Source: Mesostigma viride
Lineage: Eukaryota > Streptophyta > Mesostigmatophyceae > Mesostigmatales > Mesostigmataceae
Direction: 5' to 3'
Length of the DNA stretch: 64,000 nt
Assembly: GCA_009746045.1 (NCBI GenBank)
Contig: RPFO01000155.1
Location: 16,132-80,131, forward strand
Shown here piece after piece: positions 26,229 to 36,168 of the stretch (positions are counted from its first letter, which is position 1; each line of letters begins with the position of its first letter). The translations under genes were made by a program, and so were the position numbers. The notes under the pieces were generated by a model, which saw nothing but the letters and a program-made list of their open reading frames with translations, was not told the DNA's origin and did no database searches.

Positions 26229-26245
26229 GGGCCCCGAAGGGGCCC
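26229..26245. other. Block d GC hairpin at array edge
   Basis: GGGCCCC-GAA-GGGGCCC: a seven-base stem with a three-base loop. It occurs in every unit (near 1798, 7811, 12971, 17377 and 22122). Here the array ends 9 bp past it. Confidence 0.8.
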
Positions 26246-26254
26246 CCAACTTGT

Positions 26255-26700
26255 TGCCCTTTATATTACAATTTTAGACAGCGATTTGTTTGCGCAAACC
26301 CTAAAAGCAAACTGTTGCCGCGTGCGAGTAGCGTTCCGCGGCGACCGCGATTGGGGGGTCGACCGTAGGGGTTCCCTTACATGCGTGCCGTTGGCTTGGT
26401 TGCGTCCACTGGTTGCGCGCCAAAGTTTGTCCCATTTGTGCCACCATTGCGGCCAAACTCTTGTGGGACAGCGTTTTGGCTGGCGTGCCTAAAGTTGTTT
26501 GCCCAAACTCTTGCCAAAAGTGTTTCGCAAACTCTTCCGTATTCGAGTAGCGTGGCCTATTGACCACAGAATTTCGGCATTGCGACCGATTCAAGCGGTA
26601 TGTGTGCGACAAACGTGGTGGGGTTGTTGCCCGGTTATTGGCCGGGAACTAGCGTCAGTTTGACCACAGCATTGCGGCATTGTTGCCCAGTCGCTGCGTG
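26255..26700. other. Unique flank of array, no gene seen
   Basis: First sequence outside the array. It holds two near-copies of TTGACCACAG-ATT-CGGCATTG (26558 and 26656) and ATTGGCCGGGAACTAGCGT (26637), which recurs at 28663. No coding signal is recognised. Confidence 0.6.
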
Positions 26701-27105
26701 TTGGTTCGTCACTTTGCATGTCGACTGCGCAGTCGCTGCGTGCCAGAGGACAGCTCGGTAAGGGTTTGTTTCAACAATTTCAACGGAATGAGTGCACGAT
26801 GGGACGAAGACAAGGATAGCATGCGGAATTCAGAGAATTCGCACGATTTCCATTAAAGAAGGTCATTTAATGGTGTTGTTTGTGCATGTTGCCCGGTTGC
26901 TGCCCGGTTTTTGCGTGTCGTGGCGACCGCGCAGTCGCTGCGTGCCAAAGGACAGCTCGGTAGCGTTGGTTTCAATGATTTCAACAGATTTTAACGGATA
27001 CAACGAAGGCACGAAGGGACGAAGACAACGATAGCATGCGGAATGCAGAGAAATCGTGCGAATTCGTGAAAGAAGGTCATTGAATGATGTTGTTTGTGCA
27101 TTTTG
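26700..27105. repeat. Degenerate direct duplication, about 200-215 bp
   Basis: CAGTCGCTGCGTGCCA, GACAGCTCGGTA, GGGACGAAGACAA, GATAGCATGCGGAAT, GAAGGTCATT and GTTGTTTGTGCAT recur in the same order about 200-215 bp apart. No gene is seen. Confidence 0.8.
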
Positions 27106-27735
27106 AAAAGTCAGGTGTTGTGGGATTCAATCAACGGCAAGGAAGCGTTTATACTGGCCTTTGAGTCGAAAGTGTGCTGCTTTACGTCAAGATTTCCATA
27201 ACTATCGGTTTGCGCCACCAGTCTCGCGGGATGCGCGTCCTGCATGGAAGGGGGAAAATTTTTATCAAGGAGACATCTAGCGCAGGCCAGAAATCGGGAG
27301 AATTCGGACCCTTTCTTATGCCCCCGGGCGAAGGACGATACCTTTTGTGGTGGGATCTACTTTGTGGTGGGATCATCTTTTGTGGTGGCTCGCGCCTTGA
27401 CACCTTACAGGCATGCAACGTAGATAACATCAAAGAGACAACATCATTAAAACTCCGGCGGCGCTGCAGGGCGGCATGGCAAGGGATCTGGCGCTATCTG
27501 ACGGGAAAGAAGGCATAACCTCACGTTGATAACGTTGCTAAGAAGCGAAACATGTCTGCTGTCGGGGTTTTATCGAGTGGTTTTTGAGTGGTTTGTTGGA
27601 AGGTGTTTGCTGCAGGCTGCTCAGTTGTATGTAAATATTGAGGCAATTAAACCTTTCTTAGCACCGGCTTCACTGTGCTTGGAGGCTCACCAGCTTGTGT
27701 ATTTTGAGCAAACGGATGTGTTGGAAAGAAAGTGA
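27106..27735. other. Gene-free interval
   Basis: Contains a short run of TTTGTGGTGG motifs (27345-27390) and otherwise nothing I can assign. Open frames here are short and unlike any family I know. Confidence 0.5.
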
Positions 27736-28190
27736 CATGGGTTGATCTGAGGGGCATACTGCACGGGTGAAACGCATGCAGGTAGGGAGTATCATTGGTA
27801 AGGCTCTATGTTATGTGTATACATATCTTGCGTATGCGTAGGTTGCATTATGCGTATGCGTATATTTAATTTGGCCTTGTGGCAAGCTTTGGTTTCTTAC
27901 CAAAGGGTTGTGCTGGAAAGAAAGGTGACAGGGGTTGATCTCAGGGGCATACTGCATGGGCGAAACTGCACTAGGTACTCCTTACCTGTCCGGTCATTGG
28001 TAAGGCACGGTGCGTGCCAGGGGTTGACCTGAGGGGCGTACGGCATGGGTGAAGCTGCATGTACGTATGCCCAATACCTATCATCATTGGTAACGCACTG
28101 CGTGACAGGGGTTGATCTAAGGGGCATACTCCATGGGTGAAACTGCATGTAGGTAGAGGGCATCTTTGGTAAAGCAGTACGTAATGCCAG
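27736..28190 (+). repeat. Degenerate repeats of about 90 bp
   Basis: GGGTTGATCT-AGGGGCATACTGCATGGGTGAAACTGCA, with changes, begins near 27740, 27930, 28019 and 28108; each is followed by CATTGGTAA-GCA. Spacing is about 89 bp, with one double step. Confidence 0.85.
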
Positions 28191-28316
28191 GTATACATGG
28201 TTGTCTCCTTGATACATATATTTCAGGTTCTTCTTTTCGGGGTTTAATTTCCCTATGTTGCATGCCATTCTCACCCGCCTCTAATATTCTCAATCAGTGA
28301 ATGCATATATTGCTTC

Positions 28317-28725
28317 CACTCCGGGCGACCAACTTTAGTGTAAATTGTCCTACGGTATAACCGGTTGTGATAAATTAGTGGATGAATAGATTAATGTCGC
28401 GCTCATGGTCCTCCCTGCCTTACCAATGAAATATAAATGCTTCCGTAACGCTCAATAAATGTCACAACTAAACCTAACGCACATGCAATGATATACGCAT
28501 ACGTAATTTACACGTACCTCCGTCTGAACATCGCACAGTGAACAAAGTTTATTCACTGTGCAAGACGTGTTCGCTGTGTTAGCCCAACGGTTACAAATGC
28601 TTACGGCCTCAGTCGCACATCTCCGTAGCGCCATGGGAAGGGCAAATGTCTCCAGAATCTCCGATTGGCCGGGAACTAGCGTACGATTTTCACAGATTTT
28701 CACTCCAGTTGGTCGCCCGGACTGG
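28317..28725. repeat. Inverted repeat pair, possible small MITE-like element
   Basis: CCACTCCGGGCGACCAAC at 28317 and GTTGGTCGCCCGGACTGG ending at 28725 are inverted with one mismatch; weaker matching continues on both sides. The 0.4-kb interior has no gene. I could not fix a target duplication, so the transposon reading is weak. Confidence 0.45.
28533..28561. other. Hairpin, 10-bp stem
   Basis: GCACAGTGAA and TTCACTGTGC are perfectly complementary around a 9-base loop. No T run follows, so there is no reason to call it a terminator. Confidence 0.7.
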
Positions 28726-28795
28726 AATATTTGCTCGCGTTCAGTGGGCCCTAAATGTGCACACGTTCCGTAGACGGTTGTAGTAGAGTATGTGA

Positions 28796-28885
28796 CGTGT
28801 CCGGCCGGAGACCGGCCACAAACGCCGGACAGGCACAATATTGGTTACTACCGGGGGCCCGGGGGCGAAGCCCCCGTTCTTGTCA
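28796..28885 (+). repeat. Paired hairpin element, copy 1
   Basis: CCGGCCGGAGACCGGCCACAAA, about 40 bases, then GGGGGCGAAGCCCCC (28861-28875) and CTTGT. The second stem has the GCGAAGC core, known from DNA structural work as an exceptionally stable mini-hairpin. A diverged copy with the same layout lies at 29693-29775. Confidence 0.65.
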
Positions 28886-29692
28886 ACATATATACTAAAG
28901 CTTGTAAAACGCAGCCTTGGCACAATTTTAGCTAACACTCTGTCGAACGGCTTTCGGCTCCAGCCACTCAGCGGCGCGACTTACTGTCCGCTTGACGAAT
29001 GAGCTGCGCGAAATTTCGTTGCGACCAATCACGAAAAGGTCAAACCACGGCGCGCCCATTTTTGAGGTTTCTGAAGCGTTACATCCAGATGAGCCATTTG
29101 GCAGAGGTCCGTATGCCCAGATGGCTCCTACTAGAAAACTCTGCGATTTCCTGTGTTCACGAGCTCCAGATATAACCGTCGCAAACTTTTGGGCTGTTGA
29201 ACCAAACTTTCCATTGACAAAATCCCGTTACAAACGCGCAGGAAGCTCACACGTGGATTTTCCTCTGCTCCACCGCTTGTAAGCGATTTCCCCCTGCTGT
29301 CTGCGGGTTTGGCGAGGTCACTCATCCCCGCGCGCATCGCGCTCCCGTGCAGGGGTAGCAGTCAATCTGGAGCTTGAACTCCGCAAGTAGTTCGCGAGCT
29401 CCGTCCACTGCGCGGTTGCGCAGTTTGTCCCTTTGTAGCAAGGTACATATTGTGAAACTTCCACTGCAAATGGTTGCGTAGACTTCAGGCGCCAAGGCAC
29501 ACCTCATCATACGATTATTCGTGACGTACCGGCTTCGGACCTTCATAGGCCTTCCATTGCAATTCGGATTTTTTTCCTTCACACTTTTGCCAAACTCCAT
29601 GAATCTTGTGGTCGAAACTCTAAAGCTAGCGCGCGCTCCTTGGCGGGACTAGCGCCACTTGGCACTCGACGGAGGTACGTGGTGACTCACAT
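28886..29692. other. Interval without a recognised gene
   Basis: A 96-codon frame (28992-29282, plus) and a 92-codon frame (29322-29600, minus) are open but match no family I know. I list them here rather than as genes. Confidence 0.4.
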
Positions 29693-29775
29693 CTCCCTAG
29701 CCGGGGCTCCCTGGCCGGGGACCGGTCACAAAAAGTACAAGCTCTAATGTCGCGGGCGAAGCCCGCAAAACTTGT
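29693..29775 (+). repeat. Paired hairpin element, copy 2
   Basis: CTGGCCGGGGACCGGTCACAAA, about 30 bases, then GCGGGCGAAGCCCGC (29752-29766) and CTTGT. Stem bases differ from copy 1 on both arms so that pairing is kept, while the CGAAG loop region is unchanged. Confidence 0.65.
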
Positions 29776-29798
29776 TTACAGACACGGTTCCGAACAGA

Positions 29799-29890
29799 CG
29801 ATGCGCAAGGCTGGGATGCGCAAGGCTGGGAATGCGCAAGGCTGGGCGCGGCGCAGCGTGCGCAAGGCTGGCGTGCGCAAGGCTGGGGAG
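29799..29890 (+). repeat. Minisatellite TGCGCAAGGCTGGGA
   Basis: About five copies of a 15-16-bp unit with small variations, interrupted by GCGGCGCAGCG. Confidence 0.85.
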
Positions 29891-30159
29891 TGCGCGGGCG
29901 TAACAACGTTAAGGCAGGCCAGGCGCAGGCACGTAAAAACACGGGCGACGGGCCATGGGCCACGGGCCACGCGTCGGCCGTCGGCCCAGCCATTTCTGCA
30001 TTTTAGGAACGTTGCCGGGCACAAAATTCAAATTCTGGTGCGGCATGGCTGCGGCAGCTACCTGGCCCGGGCTGGCCGACGTTGGCATGGACGACTGTCA
30101 AGAAAGAGTTCATCTCGCTTGGGTAAGCTGCGGTTGTTTCGTCTGGGCGCTCTTCCCAT

Positions 30160-30800
30160 TTTATTGCTAACGGGTCGATTTACTTACCCAACGTTTCCAT
30201 CCAGGGCAGAAATGCCAGCGACTTTTCAGTCGGCCACTTCCATTTTTTACCCACTTCGAGTCGTAACGTCATCCAAGGAATACTTTACCCTCTGCATTCC
30301 GGCCTGTCTCCTTCTATTTCGCAGGAACCCTTCGCTTCTGGTTGGCGTTCCTGCACTGCAGGCAGGCTGCAGTCTCTACCGCTGCATTTTTTTGTAAGTA
30401 CTTCGGTTGGGAAGTTCGTCTAACGTTTTTCCATCGACTGTCCTGCTTCCAAGCCAGGCCGCGTCTCTACACTGTGTTTCCGTCAGCAACGGGATGGAGG
30501 TCCGGTTTTTCATGATCGGCAACCGTTTTGGTCACGTCATTTTCAGCAACACGCAACTGCCTCTGCCTTACACGCTGCGCTTTGTCGTCCTTCCGTCGGT
30601 TCGGGAAAGCTTCTTACGTCTTTCCATTACATCATTACCGTCCAGGTAGTTTCTTACCATTTGCTTTCGGTCGGCAACGGGTCGGGAGCATATACAGTGG
30701 GTCATTATCCGCAATGCAGCTTCCCCCCTGTTTTCCCCACAGGCTCTCCCTGTATTTCCTTGGGGAACATCTTTGGATTAGCTCCCGTGCATCAAACGTG
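30160..30800 (+). repeat. Degenerate repeats of about 190-230 bp with splice-like sites
   Basis: AACGTTTTTCCATC-type motifs at about 30190, 30420 and 30612 and GGCAACGGG-type motifs at about 30490 and 30675 suggest a decayed tandem repeat. TATTTCGCAG, TTTTTTGTAAGT and TTTTCCCCACAG look like splice sites. An 80-codon frame (30407-30649) is open, but I recognise no product. Confidence 0.45.
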
Positions 30801-30899
30801 CATCAAGAACACATTTTTTAGGGAGACTTTGGCTGTTCGTGGGATGGGAAGCACTACTGTGCCCATGTTTTCCACTGCTTGATCTTGGCTGCATACCCC

Positions 30900-31690
30900 A
30901 CGCACCTGTCACCCACCTGACTTTTGCTAGTAGTTGCTGGATTTTTTCTTATAGCAGGTGCTGCGTGCTGGTGATTGACATTACGGTCGCCATTGCTTGC
31001 CAGTAATTCATAGTTGCTTGAAATGGTCAGCATCACGGCCAAGTCTACGTTCAGATCCTGCTTGGAATTTGTGGCGGGCGTTTTCTGTATTGGATGAACG
31101 CCAGTTTTTGTTACAGTGTGATTGTGTATAGGAACAAGTTTGAAGCAACAGCACACGTAGCATATTCATACTCATATACATGCGCTTAATGTGAACGATG
31201 TAGCCTAGGGCGAAGAGCGTTGGTTTACACGACGACGTATTCAAAGTATAACTTCTGTAAACAAGCATCCATCTGCGTGTGTTAATTCATTTTGGCAGCC
31301 ATGCATGTGCACAAGAGTACCAATTAATTATTCCTACACTAGGGGTCGATGTATTTAGCATTCACTTTGGCATTTACTGCGGCAATGCCATTACTCCGTG
31401 GCTCCCCAATAGGACATGTACTGTGTCTTGTTGTGTTGACAGCGTGTAATAAGTGTTGCAACGAACTAGGCAAGGGCTAATGGACTAAACTGTGAGGGGC
31501 AGCACATTGATTTTCCGCCACATTGAAGCCAAGAATCAGTTAGCACTCGCAGTTAGGTATCGCCATGATGCAGAGAAATTGTTGTGGCCTGACCACTTGA
31601 GGCAGTGAGACAAGGTTGGATGCCCTCCCAATCAGTGTATAGGGGTTGAAGGTTGTTTTATTGCCACCCATGTGACGCAATATACGTGTG
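30900..31690. other. Gene-free interval
   Basis: AT-richer sequence with no recognised gene. TACTCCGTGGCTCCCCAATAGG near 31390 resembles CTCCGTGACTCCCCAACGGG near 45548, a trace of the dispersed family that surrounds the LINE tail. Confidence 0.5.
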
Positions 31691-31699
31691 CTTGATGAG

Positions 31700-32502
31700 T
31701 GGATGGATGGATGGATGGATGGATGGATGGATGGATGGATGGATGGATGGATGGATGGATGGATGGATGGATGGATGGATGGATGGATGGATGGATGGAT
31801 GGATGGATGGATGGATGGATGGATGGATGGATGCATGGATGCATGGATGCATGGATGCATGGATGCATGGATGCATGGATGCATGGATGCATGGATGCAT
31901 GGATGCATGGATGCATGGATGCATGGATGCATGGATGCATGGATGCATGGATGCATGGATGCATGGATGCATGGATGCATGGATGCATGGATGCATGGAT
32001 GCATGGATGCATGGATGCATGGATGCATGGATGCATGGATGCATGGATGCATGGATGCATGGATGCATGGATGCATGGATGCATGGATGCATGGATGCAT
32101 GGATGCATGGATGCATGCATGGATGGATGCATGGATGCATGGATGCATGGATGCATGGATGCATGGATGCATGGATGCATGGATGCATGGATGCATGGAT
32201 GCATGGATGCATGGGTGCATGGGTGCATGGGTGCATGGGTGCATGGGTGCATGGGTGCATGGGTGCATGGGTGCATGGATGCATGGATGCATGGATGCAT
32301 GGATGCATGGATGCATGGATGCATGGATGCGTGGATGCGTGGATGCGTGGATGCGTGGATGCGTGGATGCGTGGATGCGTGGATGCGTGGATGCGTGGAT
32401 GCGTGGATGCGTGGATGCGTGGATGCGTGGATGCGTGGATGCGTGGATGCGTGGATGCGTGGATGCGTGGATGCGTGGATGCATGGATGCATGGATGGAT
32501 GA
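31700..32502 (+). repeat. GGAT microsatellite evolving into octamer blocks
   Basis: In order: pure GGAT (31700 to about 31832), GGATGCAT (to about 32211, with one slip near 32115), GGGTGCAT (to about 32277), GGATGCAT (to about 32328), GGATGCGT (to about 32480), then GGATGCAT and GGAT again. All six frames are open for most of the length, so the DGWM- and IHAS/MHPC-type frames are artefacts. Confidence 0.98.
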
Positions 32503-33434
32503 TTGGCTAACAAAGTAAGTGCTTGCGTGTCGTGCGCATGGTCATGTTAGTCCTCCTTGCCTCCCTATGAAACTAAGGGTTGAGAAAGCATGTTTGGGCT
32601 CGGCGGCTGCCATATCGTAGTGGCATGCGCACACGGGCTGTTGGGAGCCACGGGGAAGAGAATATGAGAAATCGGGTTAGCCAGCGCTTCGATTGCCAAT
32701 TTGTAGCCATCCACTAGGCTGCTGTTTAGAATGGTAGGTACTTTTACACACTTTATACAGATGTCCACTTAAGCTAAATTTGGACTAATTGAGCTCTGAG
32801 ACATCATGGTGGTCCCGGTGCCCTTGGTGCACCTAGAGCAGGTGTAGTTTACATCCTACCCTTGCAGGAAGTAGCCCAGAATGTATTAAAAGGCCAAATC
32901 AAGGAGACAACCATATGCCCCTTCTCAGGCTATGAGCCACATGTACTCCCAACGTAGTCGTGTTCCTAATTAATAATTAATTAATGCCTCTTGTCAGGGA
33001 TATGTGCTACATGTGTTCCCAATGGAGATGTGTTCCAATTTAATGTAATTTAATTTTTTCCTTGAGAAGGGGGATATGGTTTTTAAGTAATTCTCGATCT
33101 TGCTCAGGGATATGTGCGACATTTACTCCCAACGGAGTGATGTTCCTAATTAATTAATTAATAGTGGGCTCAGGTCATGTAGGACTACTGACTCCAGTTG
33201 GGAAGGGCCGGCGTGTTTGCAAACGCCGGATCGAAGCATGCTAGCTAGAGAAGACCCCTGGGGTAGAGCTAGGGCAAAATCAAATTAAATTATGATAGGG
33301 CAAAATGGATATAGAATATATGATTTTTTTTTTTATAGGTGGACCCTTGTGCACACTAATTCTGTGGCCAACTCAATTTGATCAATGCAAGCTATTAAGT
33401 TATAACATGCCTCCGTTGGGAGATCATGTAGCAC
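32503..33434. repeat. AT-rich degenerate dispersed repeat, no gene
   Basis: TCAGG-ATATGTGCTACATG-ACTCCCAACGGAGT-TGTTCCTAATTAATTAATTA recurs in degenerate form near 32930, 32995 and 33110. 32826-32925 matches 45953-46030 (CTAGAGCAGG, CCTTGCAGGAAGTAG). A hairpin CCGGCG-TGTTTGCAAA-CGCCGG lies near 33208. No coding capacity is seen. Confidence 0.6.
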
Positions 33435-33626
33435 AGTGATGTTAGACGCCGCAAGGCCCGCACCTTCAAAGAACAGCTAGTAGAGGACATGGGGGGCCTA
33501 GGCCTCTCCGTGATTTGGAAGAAGATGATGGACAAGGCCAAGTGGGCCCAGGTCATAGAGGACAACGAGCCCCCCCCAGTGGGGAAGCGCCCCCGTGTGC
33601 AATCCCGCGGGAGGCACGCCAGATAG
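33435..33626 (+). pseudogene. C-terminal end of a LINE-type reverse transcriptase ORF
   Basis: A 63-codon open stretch ending in TAG. It begins without a start codon directly after foreign AT-rich sequence, as expected for a 5'-truncated LINE. The peptide carries RRRKARTFKEQLVEDMGGLG, then SVIWKKMMDKAKWAQVIED and a basic tail. The pattern of a basic start, LGL and K-W within the last hundred residues is like the tail of many non-LTR ORF2 proteins. No RT or endonuclease domain is present, so the assignment rests on this tail and on the 3' UTR and CATC tract behind it. A small host-gene fragment is the alternative. Confidence 0.5.
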
Positions 33627-33750
33627 CTCCCCCTAGGGCAGCGTGCGGCTGCCTAGATAGATGTTGTAGTTAGAATGCTGTTAGATAGATGTAGTATGTA
33701 GCCAATGTAGATAGATTAGACCGGTAGGAATGTTTGCACCCATCCATCCA
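33627..33750 (+). mobile_element. LINE-like 3' UTR and CATC tail
   Basis: Follows the stop of the LINE-type frame. It holds TAGATAGATG motifs and ends in CATCCATCCA, with more TCCATCCATC at 45528 beyond the inserted elements. This fits a simple-repeat LINE tail split by the later insertion. Confidence 0.5.
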
Positions 33751-35247
33751 TGTCGCGTCCGTGATCTATCACGTCCGCAATTCAGATTTTAGCGTAATTC
33801 TGACGTCCGCAGCCTTGTGCGGGTTGCTATACCGCGGCCCGGTACTGACGCCGCGGATCTCAATTGTACTCACGCGCCAAGTCCGCTGAATTTGCTGACG
33901 GAACTTTTGGGCGGACCTGAATTTCACTGACATTCGTCACAAGGGCAGTTTGCCGAATGCTGGTACGCAGCAAGCCGGCGAGGCACTGAGCAGATGTGCA
34001 ATTTCAGGATTTCAACGTGGGACACCAGACACAAATGCAAGGAAGCCCCAGGCGGTGCCTGGCATAGCCGACAGATTTGCCCTTGTATATTTGTGTTCGC
34101 TTGACAGATAAAGCTTGAAGTTTAGCTTGTCGGAAATTAGACAATGTTATGATTGGCTGATGTCTAAAGTGGCGCTAGTGGCGCCAGCCGCCAGGTTTGA
34201 GCTTTGAGCAGTATAGAAGGATGAGCAACGAACCATGGTGGTCGTTGTTCGTCCGTTTCTCTCCCTCACAACTGGTTTGTTGTCTTCATGGGGTGAAATA
34301 GTTCGAGCAGCCCGGAGCAGCCCCCGTGAGTGGTTGCATGCAGTCAGTTGCCATGAGGATGGACTGACGGATATGACAATGTATTGGTTTTGTTAAGAAT
34401 GTGTGTAAGACTGAGAACGAGACAAGGGACAGGGCCTTCGGGCACCCTGGTCGTCGTTGGCAAGAATGCCAGTAGGAACTAGGTCGGGAACACACGCGCA
34501 CTGCCGCCACAAGGGGCCTGCAGTGGCGTCAACCAAGGGACCTCACAGCTGCTCTTATAACTACAACATTACAACTCGACACTCTTTGTAATTCGTCATG
34601 TATCTAATTGGAATTGAAATGTCTTTTGGTTGCTTTAATGATAAAGCATGGTCTCAAGAATCGGCTGGTTGGGCCGGATTGCCTGTCATGAAGGTGGCGG
34701 TGCCATAAAGGACCGCACCTTTCATTCTCATTTTAAACGGACGAACAACCCATGATGGGTTCAGTCCGGCCAGCCTGGAGGTTCCTCCTGCTTCACCCAG
34801 GGAAGCACAAGGTTCCAAGAGGTTATTGCTTAGCCTTCAAAAGCATCTGAAGAGGTTAGGCTTTTCCCTGAAAAAGCCGTTGAAGAGGTTATTGCTTAGC
34901 CTTCAAAAGCATCTGAAGAGGTTAGGCTTTTCCCTGTAAAAAGCCATTGAAGGGGTTATTGCTAAGCCTTTAAAAGCATGCGTGTTAAGGTTGTTGCTGA
35001 TCCTGGAAAAGCATCTTTGAGCAGCTGGATTTTTTTTTTTCCTTTTTGCTGCTGCCTGGAATGACGCCCTCTTTGGGCTTCCTTCTTTAGTGTGAGATGC
35101 CTTTCTTTCACTTTTTGCTCTCACGTTGTTGTGAGCTAAATAGTGGGGGGGGAGGTGGCATATCTCACACATGATTACTGCTGATAGTGGATGCATTCCA
35201 AGTAGCGGTAATGACCAGTCCAGGATGATATGGCACGCAAACGCGAC
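33751..35247 (+). repeat. Dimer copy 1
   Basis: Holds a 14-bp hairpin CGTGATCTATCACG near its start. In the part private to this copy are about two and a half repeats of roughly 65 bp (GAGGTTATTGCTTAGCC and onward, 34820-34980) and a purine run GGGGGGGGAGG at about 35143-35153. The purine run resembles a polypurine tract. Its open frames are short and unconvincing. Confidence 0.75.
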
Positions 35248-35249
35248 AG

Positions 35250-36168
35250 CTGTCGCGTCCGTGATCTATCACGTCCGCAATTCAGATTTTAGCGTAATTC
35301 TGACGTCCGCAGCCTTGTGCGGGTTGCTATACCGCGGCCCGGTACTGACGCCGCGGATCTCAATTGTACTCACGCGCCAAGTCCGCTGAATTTGCTGACG
35401 GAACTTTTGGGCGGACCTGAATTTCACTGACATTCGTCACAAGGGCAGTTTGCCGAATGCTGGTACGCAGCAAGCCGGCAAGGCACTGAGCAGATGTGCA
35501 ATTTCAGGATTTCAACGTGGGACACCAGACACAAATGCAAGGAAGCCCCAGGCGGTGCCTGGCATAGCCGACAGATTTGCCCTTGTATATTTGTGTTCGC
35601 TTGACAGATAAAGCTTGAAGTTTAGCTTGTCGGAAATTAGACAATGTTATGATTGGCTGATGTCTAAAGTGGCGCTAGTGGCGCCAGCCGCCAGGTTTGA
35701 GCTTTGAGCAGTATAGAAGGATGAGCAACGAACCATGGTGGTCGTTGTTCGTCCGTTTCTCTCCCTCACAACTGGTTTGTTGTCTTCATGGGGTGAAATA
35801 GTTCGAGCAGCCCGGAGCAGCCCCCGTGAGTGGTTGCATGCAGTCAGTTGCCATGAGGATGGACTGACGGATATGACAATGTATTGGTTTTGTTAAGAAT
35901 GTGTGTAAGACTGAGAACGAGACAAGGGACAGGGCCTTCGGGCACCCTGGTCGTCGTTGGCAAGCCAGTAGGAACTAGGTCGGGAACACACGCGCACTGC
36001 CGCCACAAGGGGCCTGCAGTGGCGTCAACCAAGGGACCTCACAGCTGCTCTTATAACTACAACATTACAACTCGACACTCTTTGTAATTCGTCATGTATC
36101 TCATTGGAATTGAAATGTCTTTTGGTTGCTTTAATGATAAAGCATGGTCTCAAGAATCGGCTGGTTGG
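35250..36168 (+). repeat. Dimer copy 2, left part
   Basis: Matches copy 1 with about four small differences up to CGGCTGGTTGG, where Ty3/gypsy A is inserted. The remainder continues at 45370-45527. Confidence 0.8.
36164..36168. repeat. Target site duplication of Ty3/gypsy A
   Basis: GTTGG directly before the 5' LTR; the same five bases follow the 3' LTR at 45365-45369. Dimer copy 1 shows the uninterrupted site GGTTGGGCCGG. Confidence 0.9.

Noticed and set aside
30407-30649. 80-codon frame near splice-like sites as a host gene
   Set aside because: No recognisable protein, and the region looks like decayed tandem repeats; kept only as part of the repeat entry.
31540-32513. Six overlapping frames of about 215-315 codons with DGWM, IHAS or MHPC repeats
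   Set aside because: Products of the GGAT/GGATGCAT microsatellite; all six frames are open, and none has a plausible start context or domain.
34286-34510. Short minus-strand frame in the dimer copies
   Set aside because: Altered by a small length difference between the copies and without recognisable content.
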